Shown: positions 1 through 9,663, counted from the first letter of the stretch. The stretch is 64,000 bases of DNA from Tolypothrix sp. FACHB-123 (GCF_014697075.1 NZ_JACJRE010000020.1:1-64000), one strand, 5' to 3'. Program-made: numbers and translations. Notes: generated by a model from the letters alone, not told the origin.

Positions 1-100
1 GATGTCAATACATATAAGGCTTTTGGCAAAATAAAGATGCTTTTTTTGTGTTTATATGAGTGCTATAACTAATAATTTGGCATAATAGCTACTGAAGAAC

Positions 101-3100
101 CTAATAAGCTTGCAACAAATAATCTTGCGCGAGTCGCTGTTTGTTCCATGCCAAGTAAAATCGGGCGGCAAGTTCATTGGCTAAAGCTTCTTCATTAAAA
201 TACTGATTTTCTTGTGCAAAAGCAATCGCCAAATCGTAATATTTAATTGCTTCTGCTTTATTATCAAGAGTTCTTTGCCATTCTGCTTCCACTAAATAAT
301 ATTTATGCAAATGGTTGCCTGGGACATGCTCTGCCCAATTTTTTAGCTTTTCTTGGTTGGCAATTACCCGTTGCTGAATATTTTCTTTTTCTGCTTGAGA
401 AACTTGAGAATAAATTGCCAAATGTGCTAAAGAATCATAGGTGTGAAACAGTGGCACCAAAAATAATCCTGTTGCCCCACCCAAGTATTTTTCGATAGCG
501 ATCGCGGCTGCTACTGCTAATTCAAATTGACCAAACCAATAACACAGTAAAAGTCTGCTTGTATAGAAATAACATAGCGCTGTCTGATCCCCTGCCTGCT
601 CTATTTTCGGCAGCATTTGTTCTTGATTAAAGGCATCTCCAATTAATTCCCATGCTTGCGGAGAATCACTAATCAAATTTAAAATTGCTTGCTGAAAAAT
701 CGTTAAATGACTGAGAAGCCCTTCCTGTTTTAGTTGTGTTAATTGTACATAAAAAGCCGCACTTTCAACGCTTAAATCATTTAATTCTTTACCGATAAAC
801 CAAGAATGCATCACATAAACAAATGCACAAATAGTTGCCGATTCTAAATCTCCGGTTTCCAGCCCACTTTGATAGCCTTTTCTGAGAAATGGTAAAGTAT
901 TTCTCAGTGGTTCTTTCCAATGCCACACGCTACAGTGAACACCTACATAAGCTCTAGCGATCATTTCTTTGGCATTCAGTTGTTCCAGCACCAAATGTGC
1001 TAACTGTCCAAACTGATAGCCGCGTTCAATTTCGCCCATCACCCCACATAACATCAGTCCATAGTAGGCATAACCATTGGCTGAGTAGGAAATATTTCCA
1101 TACTTAACTGATAAATTTACTTGTTCCAGAATTATAAATGGCAAGAGATTTGGTGTAGCAACATAAGCAGAAGACGAAACACCAGCGAGAATCCTAATAG
1201 CAGCTACCTTTTCCGGTTCCTGCATCAAGGGTAGAGCAATTAAATCTAATGGTTCTCTACCTGCCAAAATTGTCTGTGTCACCGCACAAGCCTGACCAAT
1301 ATCCGATGGGCTAGGTTGTTGAGGAAAACTAATGCCTAAACATGCCAAAATGTCTAAAGCAATCTCCACCGCTTTAAGAAATTGATGTTGGGCTTGAGCT
1401 GCTTGAATTCTAATTTCATAAACTTTAACTTTATCTAATAAACACTGAGCCTGTTCTAAAATTACTGTGGCGAATTGTGTCATCTGCTCTAGATTCCCGC
1501 TTAAATAAGCAGCTTCAGTAGCCGCTTCATAAAGCGCTAAAGTTAGTTTGTACTGTGTTTGCCAAGAACTGTGTGACAACAAGCCGATACCAGTTAGGAA
1601 AAGTTTAAGCGCTGCTTTGTATGCTGTAGCGGCTCTAGCTTTGCGTCCAGCTTTGAGATTCAGTTGAGCAAGTTCAATTTGCTGTGTTTCCTCTGTGAGG
1701 AGATTTTTACCAATATTTAATTGGTTAACAATTTCAAAAACTTTCTCCTCTTGCTGAGCAGGGGTTGTATTATGCAGTAGTAGTTGTCCAATTTTTAGGT
1801 GAGTAGCTTGTTTTTGTTCTTCAGGAATAAGAGTATAGGCCGCTTGTTGGACGCGATCGTGCAAAAATTTGTAAACACAGGTATGAGAATTTAAACCTAA
1901 AAATTCTCCTGAATTTTGGTTTTTAGTTGCTGATTCCTCTTGAAAAAACTTATAAACTTCACTAGTTGGTAAAATTAATCCTTCTTGCAGCGCTTTCCAC
2001 AAATCTACAGCAGTTTCAGCTAAAGATTTTTCATAAACAATAGCCAGATTTGCTAAATCAAAAGTGTTGCCAATGCAAGCAGCCAGTTTCAAAATCGATT
2101 GGGTAGCGCTGGGTAATTTTTGCAACTGAAGTGCCATAAATTCGACTACATCATCGGTAAGAGTCAGTGCTTGAATTTGCACAATATCCCCTTGCCAATA
2201 ACCTTTTTTGCTATCAAAGTTAATATATCCTTCTTCATATAATGCTTTGAGCAATTGCGTAGCGAAAAAGGGATTACCTTGAGTTTTTCGATAGACTAAT
2301 TCAGTTAATGGCACTGCTAATGATGCAGGACAACTTAAGGTATCAGCAATTAAATCATTCAGGTCGGATAACTTCAGGGAATTTAGGGTAATTGTGTTAA
2401 TTATTGACCCAGTTTTACCGATATCATTCAATAACAACATCAGTGGATGAGCAGGGGATACTTCATTATTTCGATAGGCACCTATCAGCAACAAATAGCC
2501 TGTTTCTGCTTCACTAATCAGCATTTGCATTAGCTGTAGTGATTCCGAGTCTGCCCATTGCAAATCATCCAGAAAAATGACTAGGGGATGTTCTGGGGTA
2601 GTAAATACCTGAATGAACTTCTGAAACAGCAAATTAAAGCGATTTTGGGCTGCACTTCCAGTCAGTTCTACAGCCACAGGTTGCGTACCAATAATTTGTT
2701 CGAGTTCTGGAATTACTTCAATAATTACCTGTCCGTTTTCACCCAAAGCCGAGAGAATTTTTGTTTGCCATTGCTGAAGCTGAGCATCTGTTTCTGTTAG
2801 TAGTTGTGACATCAATTCGCGTAATGCCAAAACAAATGCAGAAAAAGGAATATTACGCTGATACTGGTCGAATTTACCTTTGATGAAGTAACCTTTCTGG
2901 CGTACAATTGGCTTGTGGACTTCGTTCACCACTGCTGTTTTACCAATACCAGAAAAACCCGCTACAAGCATGATTTCTGTACTACCATTACTGACGCGAT
3001 CAAAAGCTTGGAGAAGGCTAGTAACTTCAGTTTCTCGACCATAAAGTTTTTCGGGAATGAGGAAGCGATCGCACACATCACGCTGTCCTAATTCAAAATC

Positions 3101-3961
3101 GTCTATCGCTCCCGTTTCTTGGTATTGAAGTAGGCAAATTTCTAAATCATATTTTAGTCCTAATGCACTCTGATAGCGGTCTTCAGCATTTTTCGCCATC
3201 AACTTCATCACTATTTGGGAAATTACTTGAGGAATCTCTTTCCTGTTCCCCAAAAATGGTGCTTGCTTCGCAATGTGACAGTGAATTAGTTCCATTGGAT
3301 CGGAACATTGGAAGGGAAGTTGACCTGTAAGTAATTCAAAAAAAGTCACTCCTAAAGAATAAAAATCACTGCGATAATCAATACCCCGGTTCATTCTTCC
3401 AGTTTGCTCTGGGGATAGGTAAGCAAGAGTACCTTCTAATATTTGTGGATTTTTAATTTCTTGGTTTTCTCTGGGTAATAAAGAAGCAATACTAAAGTCA
3501 ATTAGTTTAATTTGCTTGGTATCTGGATGAATGATAATGTTTGCAGGTTTAATATCTTTGTGGATGACTCGATGCTGATATAATCCGTTGAGAATGTCAG
3601 CTAACTGAAGGGCGATCGCTAAAAATTCATTTATTTTTATTGGTTTTCTTTGAGTATATTCTTCTAGTGAAATGCCTCCAAAGTCTTCCATTATTAGCGC
3701 ATAGCTATTGAGATATATTTCCAGACTATAGGGTTGAATAATACCTGGTAAATTAAGATTTTTGGTAATTGTATACTGATTGCGGAACTGCAATAATTCA
3801 CTAAAGGATGGGTAATCGCGTTGTAAGTATTTAATGATTACAGCTTGTCTATCTATTTCTCGAATAGCTTTATAGACAATAGTTTTAGAACTAAAGTAGA
3901 TTTGTTTAACAACTTGATATCCTTCCATTCTCAGCGCTAAATCTAAATTATCCATAGTCAT
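101..3961 (-). CDS. Serine/threonine protein kinase fused to AAA-type ATPase and helical-repeat region, lacking the GAF/histidine kinase tail
   Basis: Large cytoplasmic signalling protein of 1286 residues. An N-terminal protein kinase domain covers about residues 14-280, with a candidate ATP-binding lysine at K44, catalytic loop HKDIKPAN at 134-141 and DFS in place of DFG at 155-157. A predicted ATPase follows, with Walker A GFSGIGKT at 335-342 and a Walker B-like LVIFLDDLQWAD near 460-471, then a long alpha-helical TPR-like region to the end. Known cyanobacterial members of this family usually continue into GAF and histidine kinase domains and reach about 1800-2000 residues. Here the frame stops at LLQAY, where the helical region would normally run on, and the 100 bases beyond show no continuation in any frame. 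It is therefore either a natural Ser/Thr-only form or a truncated gene. Its targets cannot be told from sequence. Leader begins with ATG at 3961; no strong ribosome binding site. Confidence 0.85.
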   Translation of the reverse strand: MTMDNLDLALRMEGYQVVKQIYFSSKTIVYKAIREIDRQAVIIKYLQRDYPSFSELLQFRNQYTITKNLNLPGIIQPYSLEIYLNSYALIMEDFGGISLEEYTQRKPIKINEFLAIALQLADILNGLYQHRVIHKDIKPANIIIHPDTKQIKLIDFSIASLLPRENQEIKNPQILEGTLAYLSPEQTGRMNRGIDYRSDFYSLGVTFFELLTGQLPFQCSDPMELIHCHIAKQAPFLGNRKEIPQVISQIVMKLMAKNAEDRYQSALGLKYDLEICLLQYQETGAIDDFELGQRDVCDRFLIPEKLYGRETEVTSLLQAFDRVSNGSTEIMLVAGFSGIGKTAVVNEVHKPIVRQKGYFIKGKFDQYQRNIPFSAFVLALRELMSQLLTETDAQLQQWQTKILSALGENGQVIIEVIPELEQIIGTQPVAVELTGSAAQNRFNLLFQKFIQVFTTPEHPLVIFLDDLQWADSESLQLMQMLISEAETGYLLLIGAYRNNEVSPAHPLMLLLNDIGKTGSIINTITLNSLKLSDLNDLIADTLSCPASLAVPLTELVYRKTQGNPFFATQLLKALYEEGYINFDSKKGYWQGDIVQIQALTLTDDVVEFMALQLQKLPSATQSILKLAACIGNTFDLANLAIVYEKSLAETAVDLWKALQEGLILPTSEVYKFFQEESATKNQNSGEFLGLNSHTCVYKFLHDRVQQAAYTLIPEEQKQATHLKIGQLLLHNTTPAQQEEKVFEIVNQLNIGKNLLTEETQQIELAQLNLKAGRKARAATAYKAALKLFLTGIGLLSHSSWQTQYKLTLALYEAATEAAYLSGNLEQMTQFATVILEQAQCLLDKVKVYEIRIQAAQAQHQFLKAVEIALDILACLGISFPQQPSPSDIGQACAVTQTILAGREPLDLIALPLMQEPEKVAAIRILAGVSSSAYVATPNLLPFIILEQVNLSVKYGNISYSANGYAYYGLMLCGVMGEIERGYQFGQLAHLVLEQLNAKEMIARAYVGVHCSVWHWKEPLRNTLPFLRKGYQSGLETGDLESATICAFVYVMHSWFIGKELNDLSVESAAFYVQLTQLKQEGLLSHLTIFQQAILNLISDSPQAWELIGDAFNQEQMLPKIEQAGDQTALCYFYTSRLLLCYWFGQFELAVAAAIAIEKYLGGATGLFLVPLFHTYDSLAHLAIYSQVSQAEKENIQQRVIANQEKLKNWAEHVPGNHLHKYYLVEAEWQRTLDNKAEAIKYYDLAIAFAQENQYFNEEALANELAARFYLAWNKQRLAQDYLLQAY

Positions 3962-4378
3962 CTCTGGTAGCTCGCTCGCAACAATTTTTCATCAAGGATG
4001 CTTACAATTGAGTATTCCCAGAAGCTAAACCGAGAGACCATTTATAATGTAAATTTTTAGACAAACAAATGCGGAAATAGATAAAAAACTAACCCCTTTG
4101 TGGGTGGAGTTCTTGGGCATGGGGCATAAGGCATTGAGACATTGCTTCATGCTTCCCTTGTGCTATCTGCCTTTTAAAGGCGAAAATTTTGAAGTCAACT
4201 GACTGAGTGCGTGATTTGGGTAAGTTTTATAATTCTTAGAAGATTTTCATCTTGCTATCAGGGCTAATTCACTGCGATCGCTCAAAATAGCAAATGAGCA
4301 AGGTAAAAATCCCCACCCATCAGCAATAGATGAGGGTATGAGGAAAAGAACCGATAACTGACAACTGACTAATGACCA
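3962..4378. other. Intergenic region between divergent kinase and msrB genes
   Basis: No gene is visible in these 417 bases. The region should hold the divergent promoters of the kinase gene (minus) and msrB (plus). It contains degenerate GGGCATGG-type repeat units near 4118-4150 and a run of TGACTAA-like heptamers from about 4350 that runs up to and into the msrB start codon. Confidence 0.6.
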
Positions 4379-4882
4379 ATGACCCACCAAACCCGGCGAT
4401 ATTTTTTAGAAACTAGTACAGTAATTGTTAGCACAGCATTTTTATCACAATATTTCACTAGGAAATCAGAAGTTATGACAGCAGCAAAAAATGAATTTGA
4501 AATCACCAAAACTGAAGAAGAATGGCGCAAGGCATTGACAGCAGAACAGTTTCATGTATTGCGTAAGCATGGAACTGAACGTGCTGGTACTAGTCCTTTG
4601 GATAAGCAATATGCTCAAGGAACTTACCTCTGTGCTGGGTGTGATTTACCGCTATTTTCCTCAGAAACAAAATTTAATAGTGGTACGGGCTGGCCTAGTT
4701 TTTATGCACCTATTGAAGGAGCGATCGCCACATCGGTAGACAAGTCGTTTTTTATGACGAGGGTTGAAGTCCATTGTCATCGTTGTGGCGGGCACTTAGG
4801 CCATGTTTTTAACGACGGCCCTGCACCTACTGGTAAGCGCTACTGTATGAATGGTGCAGCTTTAAAGTTCATTGCCAGCTAA
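4379..4882 (+). CDS. msrB: Peptide-methionine (R)-S-oxide reductase MsrB with predicted Tat signal
   Basis: Reduces methionine-R-sulfoxide in oxidised proteins. The 167-residue protein carries the complete MsrB fold: zinc-binding Cys pairs at C85/C88 and C133/C136, the GWPSF motif at 105-109 and the catalytic cysteine in RYCMNG at C156. The first 35 residues hold a twin-arginine motif, TRRYFL (R6, R7), followed by a hydrophobic stretch, so export by the Tat route to the periplasm or thylakoid lumen is inferred. A shorter product from M33 would be a plain cytosolic MsrB. The ATG at 4379 lies within a run of TGACCAA-like heptamers and has no Shine-Dalgarno sequence, so the start is chosen on the signal peptide. 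It stands alone, between the divergent kinase gene and a convergent phosphoribosyltransferase gene, with a hairpin directly downstream. Confidence 0.93.
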   Translation: MTHQTRRYFLETSTVIVSTAFLSQYFTRKSEVMTAAKNEFEITKTEEEWRKALTAEQFHVLRKHGTERAGTSPLDKQYAQGTYLCAGCDLPLFSSETKFNSGTGWPSFYAPIEGAIATSVDKSFFMTRVEVHCHRCGGHLGHVFNDGPAPTGKRYCMNGAALKFIAS

Positions 4883-4905
4883 GCGGCACATCAATATATT
4901 CTAGA

Positions 4906-4926
4906 GGGCATGGCAGTGCCATGCCC
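4906..4926 (+). terminator. Perfect palindrome downstream of msrB
   Basis: The sequence reads GGGCATGGC, AGT, GCCATGCCC, a perfect 9-bp stem 24 bases after the msrB stop. There is no T-run after it, so it may be a dispersed palindromic repeat that also ends transcription rather than a classical terminator. Similar GGGCATGGCA units occur at 23333. Confidence 0.5.
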
Positions 4927-4989
4927 AATACCCATTTTCAAATTAGCCCCTCATGGGAAAAACTCACAACCAAACATGAAAATCTCTTT

Positions 4990-5023
4990 CCCCTAGCCCC
5001 TAGTCTCTAGCTCCTAGCCCCTA
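4990..5023. repeat. STRR heptamer tract of the CCCTAGC type
   Basis: Several imperfect tandem copies of a CCCTAGC/TCCTAGC heptamer lie between the convergent msrB and phosphoribosyltransferase genes. The same unit recurs at 27234, 38532 and 40544. Confidence 0.75.
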
Positions 5024-5031
5024 TTTTCAAG

Positions 5032-5709
5032 TTAGCTAGTAGATGGTTGACTCAAAGTAGTTGTGAGATGCGATCGCGTGGCAAGTAGATAGCGTACTTC
5101 TTCATCGGTAGTTTGGGAGAAATCTTCATACCAAACCCCGACCGCATACATCTGCTCTGGCATTTTTAAACACACGACTTCTTCTACTTGTTCGCTGAGT
5201 TTGTCGCAAGTCTCTGGAGGAGCAACGGGAATTGCAACGACAATCCGGCGAGGCTGTTGCTGTTTTAATAAAGCAATAGCAGCTCGCATAGTTGAGCCAG
5301 TAGCAATACCGTCATCCACTAAAATTACAGTGCGGTTTTTGACATTTAATGGTGGGCGATCGCCACGATAAACGCGATCGCGGCGCTGTAATTCTTGCCA
5401 TTCATCAGCTGTAACTTTGTTAATTGTTTGCTCAGTAATAGCCAACGAACTAATAACATCGTAATTTAAAACGCGAATACCTCCCGATGTAATAGCACCC
5501 ATTGCTAACTCTTGATGACCGGGTACGCCAATTTTTCTCACTAAACAGATGTCTAATGGCGCATCTAATGCCTTTGCTACTTCATACGCGACTGGTACAC
5601 CACCACGAGGCAAACCTAAAACCAACAAATCTTCACAATCAGCATAGGCTGTCAGTTCTCTAGCTAAAAACTTACCAGCTTCAGTCCGGGTACGGAACTT
5701 GATAGACAT
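5032..5709 (-). CDS. Phosphoribosyltransferase family protein
   Basis: A 225-residue type I phosphoribosyltransferase. The PRPP-binding signature VILVDDGIATGST is at about residues 128-140, and the N-terminal half has LGLPRGGVPVAYEVAKAL, typical of the stand-alone family found in many cyanobacteria and proteobacteria. The substrate is unknown; some relatives are fused to dienelactone hydrolase domains, but none is present here. The last 20 residues are Thr/Ser-rich and probably disordered. It starts at the ATG at 5709, preceded on its strand by an A/G-rich GGAGGTAAAG ribosome binding site. It is transcribed alone, convergent with msrB. Confidence 0.85.
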   Translation of the reverse strand: MSIKFRTRTEAGKFLARELTAYADCEDLLVLGLPRGGVPVAYEVAKALDAPLDICLVRKIGVPGHQELAMGAITSGGIRVLNYDVISSLAITEQTINKVTADEWQELQRRDRVYRGDRPPLNVKNRTVILVDDGIATGSTMRAAIALLKQQQPRRIVVAIPVAPPETCDKLSEQVEEVVCLKMPEQMYAVGVWYEDFSQTTDEEVRYLLATRSHLTTTLSQPSTS

Positions 5710-6107
5710 AACTTTACCTCCATCAGGTGAGAGCGACGCATCGCTTAATTCTGTGGAACATACAGAAGGCTGCCGAATCTACTCTCTATGCGCGATCGTT
5801 AGCGATAGCAGCTAGCGATCGCGCTGCCAATTTTTCTGGTAATTACTGCACAGTAATTGTGATTATCTATCAAATTTTGAGAATATATATCCTACTGTAG
5901 GCTGTTAAATACTGCCTGAATTACCATTACCCTATTTGCCGATTACACACAGAGAAACTTGTGAGTATTGACGACACCTTGCTGATGACTTTGAAAAAAA
6001 GTTAATGAATGCTCTCAACTTTATTTTCTCTCTTTCTTCTTATATTACGCAGCCCTAACATATAAAACAAGTGTATTTGTAGGGGCGGGTTTTCCCGCCC
6101 AGGGTTT
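5710..6107. other. Intergenic region with clustered GCGATCG motifs
   Basis: No gene is seen. Bases 5790-5824 contain several overlapping HIP1-like GCGATCG copies interleaved with TAGC. The left part should hold the promoter of the phosphoribosyltransferase gene and the right part the 3' end of the RTX gene with its hairpin. Confidence 0.55.
6083..6100 (-). terminator. Hairpin downstream of the RTX/beta-helix gene
   Basis: GGGCGGG, TTTT, CCCGCCC is a perfect 7-bp stem 7 bases after the stop of the gene on the minus strand. It looks like a collapsed copy of the GTAGGGGCGGGTT...AACCCGCCCCTAC repeat seen at 20168 and 50739 and could serve as terminator. Confidence 0.6.
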
Positions 6108-8063
6108 CTAAAGAAGGAAATTTTTCTCGGTCAGATTACTGCTGTTAAAGTTAGTCAATGTCAGCAACGGTTGGAATTGATTAGCGCTGCGGTTACCATC
6201 AGGGTCAATGCTAACAACTGTATGAGAACCAACCTGTTGTTTTTTGATAAATGCCTTGTAAGGATTAGAACTAACAAAATTGGCACCATCAATAATTTTG
6301 CGTAAATCGATTTTGTCTTTTGCAGCTTCAAAATGTTGAATTTTATCGCCTCCTTCGGAAAAACTGTTATAGACAAATCGGTCGCTACCGCCTACGCCAC
6401 TTAAAATATCGGCACCTTTACCACCTATCAAGACATCGTTACCTTCACCACCTTGAAGGATATCGTTACTAGCACCGCCTTTAAGGATGTCGTGACCGTC
6501 ACCACCTTGGAGAATATTGTTAGTAGAACTGCCATTGATAGTGTCGTTACCGCGAGTACCGCGTAATAAATTCGGGCCAGACATGTCAATGCTCATAGCT
6601 GCTACATTTGTCTGCGAAGCTATCTCAAAAGCGCCAATATCTGGTTTGAAATCTCGCGATATTCCTCTTGCATCAATTGTGGGGATACTACTACCTGTCT
6701 TACCAGTATTAATGGCAGGGCTACCGGCTAGAAGGGGATGCAATAAAGAATTACCAATTTTTTGTAAAGGGCCAAGTAGAGGATCGACAATCTGACTACC
6801 CGCTACAACTCTGCTACCTCGTGAAGTAGCGGGAAATTCAATATTTCTACCACCATCTCGTAATTGATAGTTAACTTGTTGTTGTGATTTATCGCCAGCT
6901 TTGTTATTAGCAACAATTGAGTTAGTCAGCGTTATGGGGTTGTTTGCCCATCCAGTCCAAATTGCTCCAGAGGCTCTTCCGGCGGAGTTATTGACGATAG
7001 TAGAATTAATGATGTTGACGGGGGTGGATTTGTCAGTATTCACAAACATTGCCCCACCAGCATCTCGATTGACCTTATTCCCAGAAAAAGTGCTATTGAT
7101 GATATTCTTCTCTGAGCCACCGTCTAACCACAAAGCACCTCCTTGTTTCTCTGCGGTGTTATTGGCAAAGGTGACGTTGCGAATTGTCAAAGCGCTATTA
7201 CCTCGCAACCCACCACCTCGCGCCACACCTTTAGCACTCACGTTAGCGGTGTTACCAACAACGGTACTGTTTTCCAGAAGAATTTTGTCTTTTCCATAAC
7301 CATAGAGAAAGAGTGCGCCACCTTCTCCCTTGGTTTGATTGTTTTCAAATCGGCTACCACGAATAGCGATTTTACCGCCGACAGAAGAACCAGAGCCGAC
7401 TGGATTTGCACCATCAGTAAAGATTGCACCGCCACCAATATCACCTGCTGAACTGTTATTGCGGAAGACTGAGTTTTCTACAGTTAACCCACCCAGCAGA
7501 CTATAAATTGCGCCGCCATTGACTCCCTTATTGTTGGTGAATTGGCTATTTTTGACAGTCAACTCGCCAGAACCGTAGGTAGAAATCGCTCCACTGCTAT
7601 GTCCAGAGTTGGTGACAGTACCATCGTTTTTGTCAAAGCTGCTGTTAAGTACTGTAGCTTTAGCGCTGTAACCAACAAAGATGGCTCCGCCTTTACCTCC
7701 ACGATTGTTATTGAATCTACAGTTTTCTACGATGAGGGAACCGTATTGACCAACTTTAATACCACCACCAGCATCAGTTGTATAACCATCAGCAATCGTT
7801 AGGTTTTTTACCTTAGCATCGATATGTCTGGCAATATTTAGTACTCTTTTTGCACCATTACCGCTAATCTTTAAATTTGCTGCTCCCGATGCATCAATTG
7901 TCAGATTCTTGGTAATGTTCAGTTCTCCACTTGTGAGTTTAATGACTTTATTGGCAAGTGAAGCGGAAAATTGGATGGTGTCTCCTGTTTTTGCAGAGGC
8001 GATCGCATTGCGTAAAGAACCTGCGCCGCTATCAGCAGATGTGGTCACTTTAATAATTGTCAT
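6108..8063 (-). CDS. Right-handed beta-helix repeat protein with C-terminal RTX calcium-binding repeats
   Basis: A 651-residue surface or secreted protein. It opens with VTTSADSGAGSLRNAI, the start seen in many CSLREA-type beta-helix proteins, then has about 400 residues of parallel beta-helix rungs with recurrent NNNRGGKGGAIFV-like and NSTFSGN-like units. Near residues 500-570 there are nonapeptide RTX repeats (GGDGHDILKGG, GGEGNDVLIGG, GGKGADILSG), followed by a short C-terminal domain. There is no N-terminal signal peptide. From known RTX proteins, calcium-dependent folding outside the cell after type I secretion by a C-terminal signal is inferred. No transporter of that class is adjacent. 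The role could be adhesion, sheath structure or polysaccharide cleavage; catalytic residues of a lyase cannot be assigned. It is monocistronic with a long upstream region. Confidence 0.85.
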   Translation of the reverse strand: MTIIKVTTSADSGAGSLRNAIASAKTGDTIQFSASLANKVIKLTSGELNITKNLTIDASGAANLKISGNGAKRVLNIARHIDAKVKNLTIADGYTTDAGGGIKVGQYGSLIVENCRFNNNRGGKGGAIFVGYSAKATVLNSSFDKNDGTVTNSGHSSGAISTYGSGELTVKNSQFTNNKGVNGGAIYSLLGGLTVENSVFRNNSSAGDIGGGAIFTDGANPVGSGSSVGGKIAIRGSRFENNQTKGEGGALFLYGYGKDKILLENSTVVGNTANVSAKGVARGGGLRGNSALTIRNVTFANNTAEKQGGALWLDGGSEKNIINSTFSGNKVNRDAGGAMFVNTDKSTPVNIINSTIVNNSAGRASGAIWTGWANNPITLTNSIVANNKAGDKSQQQVNYQLRDGGRNIEFPATSRGSRVVAGSQIVDPLLGPLQKIGNSLLHPLLAGSPAINTGKTGSSIPTIDARGISRDFKPDIGAFEIASQTNVAAMSIDMSGPNLLRGTRGNDTINGSSTNNILQGGDGHDILKGGASNDILQGGEGNDVLIGGKGADILSGVGGSDRFVYNSFSEGGDKIQHFEAAKDKIDLRKIIDGANFVSSNPYKAFIKKQQVGSHTVVSIDPDGNRSANQFQPLLTLTNFNSSNLTEKNFLL

Positions 8064-8764
8064 GCTTTGAATTCCCTAAATTAAATAACGTTTTCAGTCC
8101 GACTTTTGCCTAGAATCACCACTTTTGTGATTCTTCATTAGTCGAGATGATGGGATTCAGAGCACCCTGTTGTGATGTTTTTTTCAGAGTTCATTCAATT
8201 TGATATTGAGAAATAACTGGCAATATCAGCCAAATTTTTCTCTTTTTTAGAGATGCATCAATTAATCACTGTTTGGATTCTATTGAATCAACAGCATTAT
8301 GTTCATGTACACTTTATAACTTCAGCCAAACTTTATTCGCTATGGCAATTTTACTTAGATATTAGTTACATTGGTAACTTAACCAAGTTGAGTTGCCCGG
8401 ACGAATTTACTTAGACAGATGTTACACAATTTGTCATCTTTATGCAACCTTTATAAAAAAAATATTTGAAATTTTATTAGTTCGATTTGATATTGATAAG
8501 TAATTACAAACCTACTCAAGTATTAGTTTGCAAGTAAGCATTATGTTAATAAAAACCCTGATTTAAGAGATTTACAAGATAAAAAATCTGGATTTAGCAA
8601 AAAAATTATTGATGAGTTTGCTCGGCCATGCTTAAACGGATACTAACATAAAATAAACGTTTATTAAAATTAAACTGCCATCATCGATGGTAATTCCGCA
8701 TACAGGCTATAAAATAGGATAATTGACCAAAAAATCCTATTTTCGGCAATTAATATTGCTGATT
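8064..8764. other. Long AT-rich regulatory region upstream of the RTX gene
   Basis: No ORF of note lies in these 700 bases. On the minus strand it is the leader of the RTX/beta-helix gene and, at its far end, the 3' trailer of the ABC ATPase gene. It includes the inverted repeat GTTACATTGGTAAC at 8365-8378 (5-bp arms, 4-base spacer), a possible regulator site, and very AT-rich DNA at 8440-8650. Confidence 0.5.
8711..8743 (-). terminator. Terminator of the ABC exporter operon
   Basis: AAAATAGGAT and ATCCTATTTT form a perfect 10-bp stem around a 13-base loop, 21 bases after the ATPase stop on the minus strand, with the 3' arm ending in a T-run. This fits a rho-independent terminator. Confidence 0.7.
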
Positions 8765-9652
8765 TTACTGCATCAATTCTAGATAAATATGCTCTAGACT
8801 TACAGGCTGACGGGCGATTGAATTGATAGCTATACCTTCAAAACGGGCAATAATTTCTTTTAATTCCAAAGGTTCTGGTAACCAAAAAGCTAAATCATTA
8901 CCATAACGCCTATGAGTAAAACCATATTCTTTAGCTCTGGTGATCGCTTCTGCTTCAGATTCAGTTTGCACTAATATTATTTCTTGGGCGGGAATTAATC
9001 TGCTTAACTCTGCTAAACTACCCTCAGCTATTATCTGACCGTTTTTTAAAACGCCAATCCGCTGACAAAGGCGTTCAGCTTCCTCTAATAGGTGAGTTGT
9101 CAGTAAAACTGTAATTCCTTGATTTTTCAGTTGGCGAATTAACTCCCAGATTTCATATCTCGCTTCAATATCTAACCCTGTTGTCGGTTCATCAAGAATC
9201 ACTAGCTGTGGCTGATGTACTAAAGCCACTGCTATATTTAACCGTCTTTGCATCCCACCGCTGAGAGTTTCTACCGGGTATTTTGCTCTCTCTAATAAAT
9301 TGACAGATGCTAAGGTATCTAAGATGCGTTGCTGACGTTCTTTTTTATCTAACCCATAAATATCAGCGAAAAATTTTAGATTCTCTGCACAAGATAGACT
9401 TTTATAAAGTAAATTATCTTGCGGTGCAACACCGATAATTTTTTTTGTGGCTTCTGTAACTGATTGCCGATCAATTATAATTTCACCACTATCAGCTTTC
9501 AGTAAATTACAAATAATATTAATGGTAGTTGTCTTACCCGATCCATTGGCACCTATTAAGCCATAAACTTCTCCAGGATTTATTTGCAAGTTCAAATTTT
9601 TCAGAACTTGTCTATTACCATAGGATTTATTTACGTTTTGAATTTTCAGCAT
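8765..9652 (-). CDS. ABC transporter ATP-binding protein (ABC-2/DrrA-NodI type exporter)
   Basis: ATPase subunit of 295 residues for an export system. It has Walker A GANGSGKT at 34-41, the signature LSGGMQ at 130-135 and Walker B VILDEPTTGLD from about 151, all intact. The C-terminal 75 residues form the extra domain common in exporter ATPases of the DrrA/CcmA class. The ABC-2 permease gene lies just upstream on the same strand, separated by a 124-base gap holding STRR units, so the two are likely one transporter. The cargo, possibly a lipid, polysaccharide or drug, is not evident from sequence. Confidence 0.93.
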   Translation of the reverse strand: MLKIQNVNKSYGNRQVLKNLNLQINPGEVYGLIGANGSGKTTTINIICNLLKADSGEIIIDRQSVTEATKKIIGVAPQDNLLYKSLSCAENLKFFADIYGLDKKERQQRILDTLASVNLLERAKYPVETLSGGMQRRLNIAVALVHQPQLVILDEPTTGLDIEARYEIWELIRQLKNQGITVLLTTHLLEEAERLCQRIGVLKNGQIIAEGSLAELSRLIPAQEIILVQTESEAEAITRAKEYGFTHRRYGNDLAFWLPEPLELKEIIARFEGIAINSIARQPVSLEHIYLELMQ

Positions 9653-9663
9653 ATATTATAAAT

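Noticed and set aside
6517-7451. Long plus-strand frames opposite the beta-helix gene
   Set aside because: They are antisense to a well-supported repetitive coding region and have no recognisable domain.
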